Assembly: GCA_946539765.1 (NCBI GenBank)
Contig: CAMNHO010000024.1
Location: 1-23,948 of the forward strand
Length of the DNA: 23,948 nt
Direction: 5' to 3'
Source of the DNA: UBA4312 sp002394635
GTDB taxonomy: Bacteria; Bacillota_I; Bacilli_A; Erysipelotrichales; Erysipelotrichaceae
The position numbers were made by a program, and so were the translations under genes. Shown here in pieces: positions 6,386-13,819 of the stretch. How positions within the stretch are numbered: the first letter of the stretch is position 1; each line of letters begins with the position of its first letter. The notes under the pieces were generated by a model. The model did no database searches and was not told the DNA's origin. It saw nothing but the letters and a program-made list of their open reading frames with translations.

Positions 6386-7468
6386 AAATAGGCAAAGATA
6401 AATTCATCAAGATCTCCATCCAGAACCGCCTGTACCTGACTGGTTTCATAACCGGTACGAACATCCTTGACCAGACTGTACGGATGCATGACATAGCTGC
6501 GGATCTGAGAGCCCCATTCATTGGCAGCTTGTTTTCCTTTGATGGCAGCCACCTTCTTTTCCTGTTCTTCAATTTCCAGCTGATAGAGCCTGGATTTCAA
6601 TACCCGCATGGCCTCTTCTCTGTTTTCATGCTGGGAACGGCCATTCTGGCATGTAGATACGATCCCGGTCGGCTTGTGTACGATCCGAACTGCCGAATCG
6701 GTCTTATTGATATGCTGGCCCCCGGCCCCGCTGGCTCTTTTGGTCTCTATTTCAATATCCTCCGGCTTGATTTCGATTTCAATCTCATCATTGAACTGGG
6801 GCATGACCTCTAATGACGCAAAGGACGTATGCCGCCGAGCTCCGGAATCAAATGGTGAAATACGAACTAACCGATGGACTCCTTTTTCTGATTTCAGATA
6901 GCCATAAGCTTTATCGCCTTCCACCAGAAAGGTGACGCTTTTAATACCGGCTACATCCCCGGCCAGATAATCCAGGACTGTCACCTTATAGCCTTTCTTT
7001 TCCGCATACCGGGTATACATACGATATAACATCGATGCCCAGTCATGGCTTTCCGTGCCACCCGCTCCCGGATGCAGTTCCAAGATCGCATTGTTGTTGT
7101 CATATTCATGGCTCAACAATACCTGGATCTCAAAGGATTCCATTTTTTTGATCGAATCATTGTATTCTTCTTCCGCCATCATCATCAGTTCTTCATCATA
7201 TTCCGCCTTTAACGCATCCGCTGTTTCATCCAAACCGGTCAATGATGCATCGAGTTCTTCATACGAATCCACGATATTCTTCAAACTGTTACGACTGCGG
7301 ATCGTGCTCTGCGCCTTTTTCTGGTCAGTCCAGAAATCCGGCTGTAAAGTCAGCGCATCGTATTCTTTGATCTTTTCTTTTTTAGAAGCTAAGTCAAAGA
7401 GACTCACCCAGAGCTCTTAACTTCTCCAGGTGAGTATTCAAACTTTGTTTTAATTCATAGAGTTCCAT
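6367..7468 (-). CDS. prfB: Peptide chain release factor 2 (RF2), expressed through a programmed +1 frameshift
   Basis: RF2 ends translation at UGA and UAA. The start ATG at 7468 (AAGGAG upstream) opens 24 codons that end in CTT followed by in-frame TGA at 7394-7396. Slipping +1 at CTTTGAC continues with GAC at 7395 into the main reading frame, giving a 366-residue protein, the usual RF2 length. The main frame has the anticodon-like SPF tripeptide (about residues 204-206) and the GGQ catalytic motif in GAGGQHINKTD (about 249-251). The start overlaps the secA stop by one base (TAATG). A naive call would start at GTG 7407 and lose the regulatory N-terminus. Confidence 0.95.
7394..7407 (-). promoter_or_regulatory. 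prfB programmed frameshift site
   Basis: Minus strand reads GGGTGAGTCTCTTTGAC around 7394-7410: the CTT slippery codon, TGA stop and following C are the classic RF2 autoregulatory signal, with a Shine-Dalgarno-like GGTGAG one codon upstream. Low RF2 slows termination at TGA and favours the shift. Confidence 0.93.
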
Positions 7469-9852
7469 TACGCTTTCTCCTTGCGGATGCGTACTTTCAT
7501 CAGGAAGAATGTAATCTCGCGATTGATCTTCTGATTCATTTCTTCAAACATTTCAAAGCCTTCTTCTACATATTGCTGCAACGGGTTGTTCTGCGCATAG
7601 CTTCGCAGATAGATACCGCCACGCAGCTTGTCCATCATATCAATATGCTGGATCCAGTTACGGTCGATATTTCGCAATACAACAGTCTTTTCAAACGGAT
7701 AGAACTGCGCTTTGACCAGTTCGATCTCATTTTCATAATCGGTCCACATCTTATTCAGGCAGTACTCCTTGACCTGTTCGATGTTCTTTCCTTCCAGATC
7801 CTTGATACGGATCTTGCGCTCCTCCTGCATGCCCATCATTTCCATGGATTTACAAAGACCGGCAGCGTCCACTTCTTTTCCGTTTTCGGATAAGTTCGCC
7901 TGAATAGTTTCTTCCAGTGCATTGTCAAAGATATTCTTCACCATATCGTGAACGTTTTCACTTTCCAGGATCTTGTTTCTTTCCTCATAGATAATCTCTC
8001 TTTGACGACGCAGGACATCATCGTAATCCAGCAGCTGCTTACGCATATCGAAGTTATAGCCTTCCACACGTTTCTGTGCCATCGTGATGGATTTCGTGAC
8101 CGTCTTGGATTCGATCTTTTCATCGCCGACTTTTTCAAAGAGCTTCTGTAATTTATTTCCACCGAAACGAACCATCAGGTTATCCTCCAGGGAAACATAG
8201 AAACGGGAGAAACCAGGGTCTCCCTGACGACCGCTTCGTCCACGAAGCTGGTTATCGATACGGCGGGCTTCGTGACGCTCACTGCCCAGCACCGCTAAAC
8301 CTCCCAGCTCACGGGATTCTTTCGTTAACTTGATATCGGTACCACGACCGGCCATATTGGTGGCAATGGTTACAGATTTCGGACGTCCTGCCAAAGCGAC
8401 GATTTCCGCTTCTCGGGCATGGTTCTTCGCATTCAGCAGCTGGTGTGGAATGTTCTTCTTTTTCAACAGACCGCTGATAAGCTCAGAAGTTTCCACCGCA
8501 ATGGTACCCACCAAAACCGGCTGTCCCTTTTCATACAAGCGTTGGATCTCATTGACCAGTGCATTATATTTGTTTTCCTTATGCGCATAGATCTCATCCG
8601 GAAGATCCTCACGGATGACTGGTTTATTGGTAGGAATGCATACAACACGCATGTTGTAGGTTGATAAGAATTCCTCTTCCTCTGTTTTTGCGGTACCGGT
8701 CATACCGGCCAGCTTTTCATACAGACGGAAGAAGTTTTGATATGTAATCGTAGCCAACGTACTTGTTTCTTCCTTTACAGGAACGCCTTCTTTAGCTTCA
8801 ATGGCTTGATGCAGTCCATCCGAATATGCACGGCCCGGCATCAAACGGCCTGTAAACTGGTCAACGATCACGATTTCCTGTTCATCGCTGACAACGTATT
8901 CCACCTCATTGGTGAAGATGTAATTGGCACGCAATGCCTGGTTGATGTGATGCACCAGCTGTGTATGCTCCACATCATACAGGTTCTTGATTTTAAAATA
9001 TTTCTCGGCTTTTGAAACGCCTGCTTCACTTAACATGACCTGTCGCGTCTTTTCATCAATGTCATAATCGCCGCTGACAAGCTGTTTTTCATGGGTGAAA
9101 CGATCTGTTTCATATTCAGGCGCTGTCAATGTCTTGACAAATTTATCGGCCTGGATATATAAATTCGCTGTGTTTTTCTTCCCGCCGGAAATAATCAACG
9201 GTGTTCTGGATTCATCGATCAGAACCGAGTCCACTTCATCGACAATGGCCATATGCAGACCGCGCATAACACGATCCTCCACACTGGTCACCATGTTGTC
9301 GCGCAGATAGTCAAAGCCTAATTCGGAGTTGGTCGTATAGGTAATATCACACGCATACGCTTCCCGTTTCTGGCGCGGAGACAGCTCACGCTTGTTGACA
9401 CCGACACTCAAACCAAGGAAACGATAGATTTCTCCCATCCATGCAGCATCACGGCCGGCCAGATATTCGTTGACCGTAATTACGTGAACACCGCTTCCGG
9501 CCAAGGCATTTAAATACACAGCCATGGTTGCGGTCAACGTCTTACCTTCACCGGTCTTCATCTCGGCAATGTCCCCTTTATGCATCGCAATAGAACCCAT
9601 CACCTGTACTTTAAACGGCTTCTCATTGATGACACGGTAGGCAGCTTCACGCGCTGTCGCAAAGGCTTCGTACAGCAGATCATCCACTGTTTCTCCATTT
9701 TTCAATCGTTCTCTATATTCATCTGTTTTATTTCTTAGTTCTTCATCTGATAGCTTCTGCATTTCCGGCTCAAGGGCTAAGACCTTGTCTGCCATTTTCG
9801 CCAGAGATGCAATCTCGCGTTTCTCTTCTGAAAAGACATCAAATAATCCCAT
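7468..9852 (-). CDS. secA: Preprotein translocase ATPase SecA
   Basis: SecA drives secretory proteins through SecYEG. The 794-residue protein has the N-terminal GLFDVFS start, Walker A KTGEGKT (about residues 99-105), Walker B DEVD (about 205-208), the preprotein cross-linking region, TNMAGRGTDIKL, GSERHEARRIDNQLRGRSGRQGD split over motifs V and VI, and the helical scaffold and wing domains (WIQHIDMMDKLRGGIYLRSY). It ends at MKVRIRKEKA, so the flexible linker and the Cys-rich zinc-binding tail seen in many SecA proteins are missing; this accounts for its length being about 45 residues below that of Bacillus SecA. ATG 9852 has AGAAGGAG upstream. prfB follows with a one-base overlap. Confidence 0.97.
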   Translation of the reverse strand: MGLFDVFSEEKREIASLAKMADKVLALEPEMQKLSDEELRNKTDEYRERLKNGETVDDLLYEAFATAREAAYRVINEKPFKVQVMGSIAMHKGDIAEMKTGEGKTLTATMAVYLNALAGSGVHVITVNEYLAGRDAAWMGEIYRFLGLSVGVNKRELSPRQKREAYACDITYTTNSELGFDYLRDNMVTSVEDRVMRGLHMAIVDEVDSVLIDESRTPLIISGGKKNTANLYIQADKFVKTLTAPEYETDRFTHEKQLVSGDYDIDEKTRQVMLSEAGVSKAEKYFKIKNLYDVEHTQLVHHINQALRANYIFTNEVEYVVSDEQEIVIVDQFTGRLMPGRAYSDGLHQAIEAKEGVPVKEETSTLATITYQNFFRLYEKLAGMTGTAKTEEEEFLSTYNMRVVCIPTNKPVIREDLPDEIYAHKENKYNALVNEIQRLYEKGQPVLVGTIAVETSELISGLLKKKNIPHQLLNAKNHAREAEIVALAGRPKSVTIATNMAGRGTDIKLTKESRELGGLAVLGSERHEARRIDNQLRGRSGRQGDPGFSRFYVSLEDNLMVRFGGNKLQKLFEKVGDEKIESKTVTKSITMAQKRVEGYNFDMRKQLLDYDDVLRRQREIIYEERNKILESENVHDMVKNIFDNALEETIQANLSENGKEVDAAGLCKSMEMMGMQEERKIRIKDLEGKNIEQVKEYCLNKMWTDYENEIELVKAQFYPFEKTVVLRNIDRNWIQHIDMMDKLRGGIYLRSYAQNNPLQQYVEEGFEMFEEMNQKINREITFFLMKVRIRKEKA

Positions 9853-9893
9853 TTTACAATTCTCCTTCTAAATAGACACAATCGTACTTATAT

Positions 9894-9922
9894 ATTCTAT
9901 CACAAGGCTTTTCGCTTGTCTT
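9894..9922 (-). promoter_or_regulatory. Possible secA promoter
   Basis: Minus strand AAGACA (9917-9922), 17 bases, TAGAAT (9894-9899), roughly 40 bases before the secA start. The -35 is weak (4 of 6). It begins right after the T-tract of the preceding terminator. Confidence 0.4.
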
Positions 9923-9924
9923 AT

Positions 9925-9956
9925 AAAAAGTATCCACTTTTAGAATAAAGTGGATA
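9925..9956 (-). terminator. Terminator of the TSUP permease gene
   Basis: Minus-strand TATCCACTTT pairs with AAAGTGGATA (10 bp) around ATTCTA, followed by CTTTTT. The hairpin contains the stop codon of the permease gene (9940-9942). Confidence 0.82.
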
Positions 9957-10683
9957 AATTTCGAATAAAGAAAATTACAATGACCGAGATCATGACCGAC
10001 CGGACGATCTTTTGCGTATCTTTTTCAAAGAAGATGGTTCCCATCCAGTTTCCGAGGATCCCGAAAACCCCGGCACACATCCCCAATACGATCAATGTTT
10101 TTCCATGGTAGATGTATACTGCCAGACTGGTCAGATTGGTTGTCAGATTGATGATCTTTGTGATTCCATTGGCTTCTTTTAAAGAAAGATGGGCTAAACC
10201 ATTCAACAATAAGATCAGAAAAGTACCGGTCCCCGGCCCATAAAACCCATCGTAGATCCCTATGATCAAGGCTGATACACCTGCCAGACACATTGTCTTA
10301 CGAGCAGATAACGGAGGCAGATCATCTCTTAAAGATTTGGGTCGCAATACATAAAAGGCCGTTATCGGCAAAATAACCAACATGATCTTAGTAAAAAAAA
10401 CAGCAGGGATCATCAATGCGATGTTGGCTCCGGCGGCCGAACCGATCAAAGCCAGCAGGATACAAACCGATCCCAGCTTATAGTTTATATACCCCTTTCG
10501 GATAAAGCGGAAGGTCGATACAGCCGTTCCCATACTGGATGACATCTTATTGGTCGCTATCGCTGTATGTGCGGGAAGACCGATGATCATATATGCCGGC
10601 AGAGAAATCAGACCACCACCTCCGGCTATGCAGTCGACAAAACCGGCCACAAAGATCATAATGCACAATAATATATACTTCAT
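9940..10683 (-). CDS. TSUP-family (TauE/SafE) membrane permease
   Basis: A 247-residue polytopic protein whose first segment carries the family signature FVAGFVDCIAGGGGLISLPAYMIIGLP followed, after ATNKMSSSMGT, by a second half with the same fold ending GNWMGTIFFEK (each quoted in part). TSUP members move sulfur compounds or organic anions across the cytoplasmic membrane; the substrate cannot be assigned here. An in-frame start at 10734 would add 17 residues, but that extension contains the promoter TTGAAA-17-TATACT, so I choose ATG 10683. There is no Shine-Dalgarno before it and the predicted 5' UTR is only 3-4 bases. It stands alone between two terminators. Confidence 0.88.
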   Translation of the reverse strand: MKYILLCIMIFVAGFVDCIAGGGGLISLPAYMIIGLPAHTAIATNKMSSSMGTAVSTFRFIRKGYINYKLGSVCILLALIGSAAGANIALMIPAVFFTKIMLVILPITAFYVLRPKSLRDDLPPLSARKTMCLAGVSALIIGIYDGFYGPGTGTFLILLLNGLAHLSLKEANGITKIINLTTNLTSLAVYIYHGKTLIVLGMCAGVFGILGNWMGTIFFEKDTQKIVRSVMISVIVIFFIRNLSTLF

Positions 10684-10692
10684 ACTTAAGCA

Positions 10693-10721
10693 AGTATATA
10701 AAGCTCTCTCAGAAATTTCAA
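10693..10721 (-). promoter_or_regulatory. Promoter of the TSUP permease, positioned for a near-leaderless mRNA
   Basis: Minus strand TTGAAA (10716-10721), exactly 17 bases, TATACT (10693-10698). Nine bases (TGCTTAAGT) separate the -10 from the ATG, so the transcript start should fall 3-4 bases before the start codon. Confidence 0.68.
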
Positions 10722-10723
10722 GA

Positions 10724-10750
10724 TAAAAAAACAAGCCGTATGCACGGCTT
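10724..10750 (-). terminator. mutY terminator
   Basis: Minus-strand AAGCCGT pairs with ACGGCTT (7 bp) around GCAT and is followed by GTTTTTTT. It lies about 70 bases after the mutY stop. Confidence 0.82.
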
Positions 10751-10822
10751 ATTTTTTCTCTCCCATGTTCCTTTCGGAACTCACAAACAAAGTATAAAGG
10801 GTTTTCTTCTCTTTTTGGTTCT

Positions 10823-11833
10823 TTAAGTCCAATTCGGTCTATTCTCTTTTCCCTGTATAAGCGTCTCCGCCTCGGTCAAAAACGGTTGAAACGCAGAAGG
10901 AACCGCATATTTTTTTTGTATATCCGAGAAGGTATGAAAATTTTCATCCGCCTGGTCCGTATAAACAAGAAAGGCTTTCATATGCCACTCCACATGGGAA
11001 AAGATATGTGTATATGGTGTCAGCTCTACTCTTCTTATCGAATGTTCCGGTTGTTGTTCATCAAATCCGTACAATTGATACAACAAGCCCTTTTCGCTTC
11101 GTTTTACCAATCGGATCCTTGTACCGTCCGTCCATATATAGATCGTCTTCTTTTCAATACGCCGGTTTTTTTTCTTGATCAAAACCGGCAGCTGGTCACA
11201 TGTTTGATTGGCATACCCTTTGCAGTATGCTCGGATCGGGCAGCGATCACAACGCGGGCCGGAAGGAACACAGATCAGTGCACCCAATTCCATCAAAGCC
11301 TGATTGTAATCATGGATGTAGGCAGCCTCCGGCAAACTTTCATCCACCTTTTTTTCAATGTATTTTCGACCTTTGGAACGAGCCATATCCTCATGGCAGT
11401 CATAGATCCGGGAAAACACCCGAATGACATTGCCATCGACACAGCTGACTCTTTGTCCATAAGCGATCGAAGCAATTGCCCCAGCTGTATATGGCCCGAT
11501 TCCCGGCAGCTTTTTCAGTTGTTCTTTGGTGGGTGGCAGTTTACCATCATATTGCGCCATGCATACCTGCGCACACTTTTTCAGATTACGGGCTCTTGAA
11601 TAGTAGCCCAGCCCCTGCCACAGCTTATTGAGCTTTTCATCGGATACCTCAGCCAGGCTTTTCATATCCGGCAATTCTTCAATAAAGCGTTCAAAATACG
11701 GCAGCATGGCTTCAATCCTTGTCTGCTGTGCCATGATCTCACTGATCCAGATCTGGTAGGCATTTCGGTTTTTCCGAAAAGGCAGCTCTCTTTTATTGTG
11801 TTGATACCATGTCAATAAGTCTTGTTGAAACAT
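10823..11833 (-). CDS. mutY: A/G-specific adenine glycosylase MutY
   Basis: MutY removes adenine mispaired with 8-oxoguanine in base excision repair. The 336-residue protein has WISEIMAQQT (catalytic Glu32), the helix-hairpin-helix LPGIGPYTAGAIA (about 109-121), the catalytic Asp133 in CVDGNVIRVF, and a complete 4Fe-4S cluster set at Cys188, 195, 198 and 204 (C-x6-C-x2-C-x5-C). The C-terminal NUDIX-like domain (about 225-330) that recognises 8-oxoG is present, with FSHVEWHMKAF typical of it. ATG 11833 has no Shine-Dalgarno; TATAAT ends six bases before it, suggesting a leaderless mRNA. It is divergent from the Cof-type HAD gene, with only 57 bases between their start codons. Confidence 0.95.
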   Translation of the reverse strand: MFQQDLLTWYQHNKRELPFRKNRNAYQIWISEIMAQQTRIEAMLPYFERFIEELPDMKSLAEVSDEKLNKLWQGLGYYSRARNLKKCAQVCMAQYDGKLPPTKEQLKKLPGIGPYTAGAIASIAYGQRVSCVDGNVIRVFSRIYDCHEDMARSKGRKYIEKKVDESLPEAAYIHDYNQALMELGALICVPSGPRCDRCPIRAYCKGYANQTCDQLPVLIKKKNRRIEKKTIYIWTDGTRIRLVKRSEKGLLYQLYGFDEQQPEHSIRRVELTPYTHIFSHVEWHMKAFLVYTDQADENFHTFSDIQKKYAVPSAFQPFLTEAETLIQGKENRPNWT

Positions 11834-11839
11834 GTACTT

Positions 11840-11868
11840 ATTATAAACATTTCATTCATCTATTTCTA
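11840..11868 (-). promoter_or_regulatory. mutY promoter, positioned for a leaderless mRNA
   Basis: Minus strand TAGAAA (11863-11868), 17 bases, TATAAT (11840-11845), then six bases (AAGTAC) and the mutY ATG. A standard discriminator puts the first transcribed base on the A of the start codon. Confidence 0.65.
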
Positions 11869-11884
11869 TAGAATACGTTATAAT
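11856..11884 (+). promoter_or_regulatory. Promoter of the Cof-type HAD gene, positioned for a leaderless mRNA
   Basis: Plus strand TATAAT (11879-11884) is followed by AATCGT and ATG 11891. The -35 at 17-base spacing (TCATCT, 11856-11861) is weak. It interlocks with the mutY promoter on the other strand, so the two promoters share the same 57 bases. Confidence 0.55.
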
Positions 11885-11890
11885 AATCGT

Positions 11891-12709
11891 ATGGAGAAAA
11901 ACATAAGAGCTATCTTTTTAGATGTCGACCACACCTTCTATGACCATGCGGCCGGCTCGGTACCCGCCCTGCATTGGAAAGCAGTCGATGAATTAAAAAA
12001 GAATGGCTATAAGGTCTGTATCTGTACGGGGCGCCCTTATTTACAGCTGGCAGATCTGCATATCGTAGAAGCTTTTGACTGGGATGGCATTGTCTGCGCC
12101 AATGGTGCCGATGTATATGACAAGGATATGCATTCTTTATATCGCGTCCATATGAACGAGCAATCGGTCAAGAAGATTTTTGAAATCGCCCGCCATCAAA
12201 AGCTCGGTCTGCTGCCCTGCGGCACCACCTTTTTTGCCACACAATACGATCAGACTATGCAGGAGCTTTATGACACGTACAGCTTTCATGATGTGGAAAT
12301 ACGTACGGAGCTGCAGGAAGGAGATTATTTCGACATCATCTGTGTGGCCACGCCAAAGGAAACACGAACACAAAGACGACCGGAATTTGAAAATCTGGAA
12401 GGGATCAAGGTCTTGTATAACCTGACCAGCCTGGATCTGATCCGGGACGATACCAACAAATATACCGGCATCCAGATCCTGATGAAAAATTTCGGGTTTG
12501 AAGCCGATGCCTATATGGCTTTCGGAGATTCCCTGAATGATATCGATATGTTGAAACATGCGCGTTTATCTGTGCGCATGGAAAACGGAGATCCCCGTCT
12601 AGATCAATATACAGATGATGTGGCACCGGCCTGCAGTCAGGGAGGCATCTATCATTATTTAAAGGAGCATGGTTGGATTGAACATGAAAACAGGCATCAT
12701 ACAGATTAA
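11891..12709 (+). CDS. Cof-type HAD phosphatase (HAD-IIB)
   Basis: A 272-residue HAD hydrolase. Motif I is FLDVDHTFYD (Asp11 nucleophile, Asp13), motif II CTGRPY, then a C2-type cap, and motif IV YMAFGDSLNDIDML. Family members dephosphorylate sugar phosphates, nucleotides or cofactors with broad specificity; no substrate can be assigned. The DVDHT and DVDKT forms of motif I (instead of the common DLDGT) are shared with the second HAD gene at 14554, marking them as relatives. In-frame codons upstream to 11822 would include the promoter, so ATG 11891 is taken. No ribosome binding site is present. The nitrilase gene begins 26 bases before its end, so they probably form one operon. Confidence 0.9.
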   Translation: MEKNIRAIFLDVDHTFYDHAAGSVPALHWKAVDELKKNGYKVCICTGRPYLQLADLHIVEAFDWDGIVCANGADVYDKDMHSLYRVHMNEQSVKKIFEIARHQKLGLLPCGTTFFATQYDQTMQELYDTYSFHDVEIRTELQEGDYFDIICVATPKETRTQRRPEFENLEGIKVLYNLTSLDLIRDDTNKYTGIQILMKNFGFEADAYMAFGDSLNDIDMLKHARLSVRMENGDPRLDQYTDDVAPACSQGGIYHYLKEHGWIEHENRHHTD

Positions 12710-13469
12710 AGTGGATCCGGATCCACAAAAGAATATCGATCAACTCCTGCACTACAGTCAACAAACCAAGGAAGCGGATATTGTCGTTTTGCCGGAATTG
12801 TGGATCTGTCCCTATGACAATGGAAAAATCAAGGAAAGTGTCCGGTATCAGAAACAAGCTATGGACGCATTGCGTACGATCTCTGCCCGTTACCACCAGA
12901 TCCTGGTGGGAGGGACCATTGTGGAAAAACAAGGGACGCATCTCTACAACACATGTTTTATCTACAATGACGGCCAGATCATCGGAAGCTATCGAAAAAC
13001 CCACTTAATGGAGTTTCATGGGCGGACGACCTATCAGGAGAAAGATGTCTTCTCCATGGGAAATCAAATTGTCACCTTTGACACGCCTTGGGGAAAAATG
13101 GGTGTTGTGATCTGTTATGATATACGTTTTCCGGAACTGCCTCGTCTGCTGGCGCTCCAAGGGATCCGTGTCTTGTTTGTGCCGGCCGCCTTTAATGAAA
13201 ACGTAGGAAAAGCACATTGGAATGCCTTGATGCAGACCAGAGCCATGGAAAACCAGATCTTTGTGTGTGCCGTTAATCCCGCAGCCTACACATATCGTTC
13301 GTATACATCCTATGGACGTTCTTTGATTGCGGACCCGTTTGGACGGATCCAGGTGCAGATGAAGAAAAACCAAAGAGTGCATATCGAAGAAATCGATCTT
13401 CACAAAATCGACCAAATAAGACAGCGCATGCCGTTCTGGAACATCCGTCGGAATGATTTATATAAATAA
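12684..13469 (+). CDS. Carbon-nitrogen hydrolase (nitrilase superfamily, omega-amidase-like)
   Basis: A 261-residue amidase-fold enzyme with the complete catalytic triad: Glu38 in VVLPELW, Lys105 in YRKTHLM, Cys144 in VVICYDIRFPEL. The CYDIRFPE block resembles Nit2/YafV-type omega-amidases that hydrolyse alpha-ketoglutaramate-like amides, but other amides are possible. ATG 12684 (MKTGIIQIKV) matches the family N-terminus; an in-frame ATG at 12669 would add five residues but sits one base after AAAGGAG, too close to use it. The start lies 26 bases inside the HAD gene, which implies coupled expression. A long-armed terminator follows directly after the stop. Confidence 0.9.
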   Translation: MKTGIIQIKVDPDPQKNIDQLLHYSQQTKEADIVVLPELWICPYDNGKIKESVRYQKQAMDALRTISARYHQILVGGTIVEKQGTHLYNTCFIYNDGQIIGSYRKTHLMEFHGRTTYQEKDVFSMGNQIVTFDTPWGKMGVVICYDIRFPELPRLLALQGIRVLFVPAAFNENVGKAHWNALMQTRAMENQIFVCAVNPAAYTYRSYTSYGRSLIADPFGRIQVQMKKNQRVHIEEIDLHKIDQIRQRMPFWNIRRNDLYK

Positions 13470-13472
13470 TCC

Positions 13473-13517
13473 AAAAAAGTATTTTTTATCCATCCGGAAT
13501 AAGAAAATACTTTTTTT
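13473..13517 (+). terminator. Terminator after the nitrilase gene
   Basis: AAAAAAGTATTTT pairs with AAAATACTTTTTT (13 bp, A+T-rich) around an 18-base loop, ending in TTTTTTTATTCTTAT. It separates the HAD-nitrilase pair from the XRE promoter. Confidence 0.72.
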
Positions 13518-13528
13518 ATTCTTATATA

Positions 13529-13557
13529 TTGACAAGTATTCTTGTCATTGTTATGAT
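13529..13557 (+). promoter_or_regulatory. Promoter of the XRE-DUF3169 operon
   Basis: TTGACA (13529-13534), 17 bases, TATGAT (13552-13557): a near-consensus sigma-A promoter. The transcript would start near 13564, inside the second operator. Confidence 0.85.
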
Positions 13558-13589
13558 TAGTTTGACAAGTATCGTTGTCAATATGACAA
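13529..13589 (+). promoter_or_regulatory. Tandem palindromic operators of the XRE regulator
   Basis: Two dyads share the form TTGACAAGTATNNTTGTCA: one at 13529-13547 (perfect arms TGACAAG/CTTGTCA) covers the -35 and spacer, one at 13562-13581 (arms TTGACAA/TTGTCAA) covers the transcription start. They start exactly 33 bases apart, about three helical turns. A further half-site TGACAAG (13584-13590) makes a third dyad TTGTCA-ATA-TGACAA and ends at the ribosome binding site. The layout fits autorepression by the XRE protein encoded next; binding itself is inferred. Confidence 0.75.
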
Positions 13590-13603
13590 GAAAGGAGGTC
13601 AAT

Positions 13604-13819
13604 GTGCCTTTATACAACCATTTGAAGGAATATCGCGCCCGACTAGGAGTCAATCAGGCACAGATGGGTAAATTGGTTCAAACATCCCGACAGACCATCT
13701 CCCAGATTGAACGTGGAGATTATTCCCCCAGCGTCACGCTGGCTTTAAAAATTGCCAAAGTCTGTCATGTATCGGTCGAAGACATATTTGAATACAAGGA
13801 GGATTTAGAGGATGAATAA
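13604..13819 (+). CDS. XRE-family (PbsX/YozG-like) transcriptional regulator
   Basis: A 71-residue stand-alone helix-turn-helix protein: residues 5-60 form the XRE fold, with the recognition region QAQMGKLVQTSRQTISQIERGDYSPSV (in part) and the usual end ALKIAKVCHVSVEDIFEY. The start is GTG 13604, five bases after AAAGGAGGT; longer in-frame starts (13529, 13583) would run back through the promoter and operators, and an ATG at 13602 is out of frame. It overlaps the DUF3169 gene by 8 bases. Small regulators of this type often control a neighbouring membrane protein operon, and the operators upstream suggest it represses its own. Confidence 0.93.
   Translation: MPLYNHLKEYRARLGVNQAQMGKLVQTSRQTISQIERGDYSPSVTLALKIAKVCHVSVEDIFEYKEDLEDE

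Noticed and set aside
10886..11599. 237-codon plus-strand ORF antisense to mutY
   Set aside because: mutY on the other strand has all catalytic and Fe-S residues intact; the antisense frame has no recognisable domain.
12405..13004. 199-codon minus-strand ORF opposite the HAD-nitrilase junction
   Set aside because: Spans two well-supported plus-strand genes and shows no coding motif of its own.
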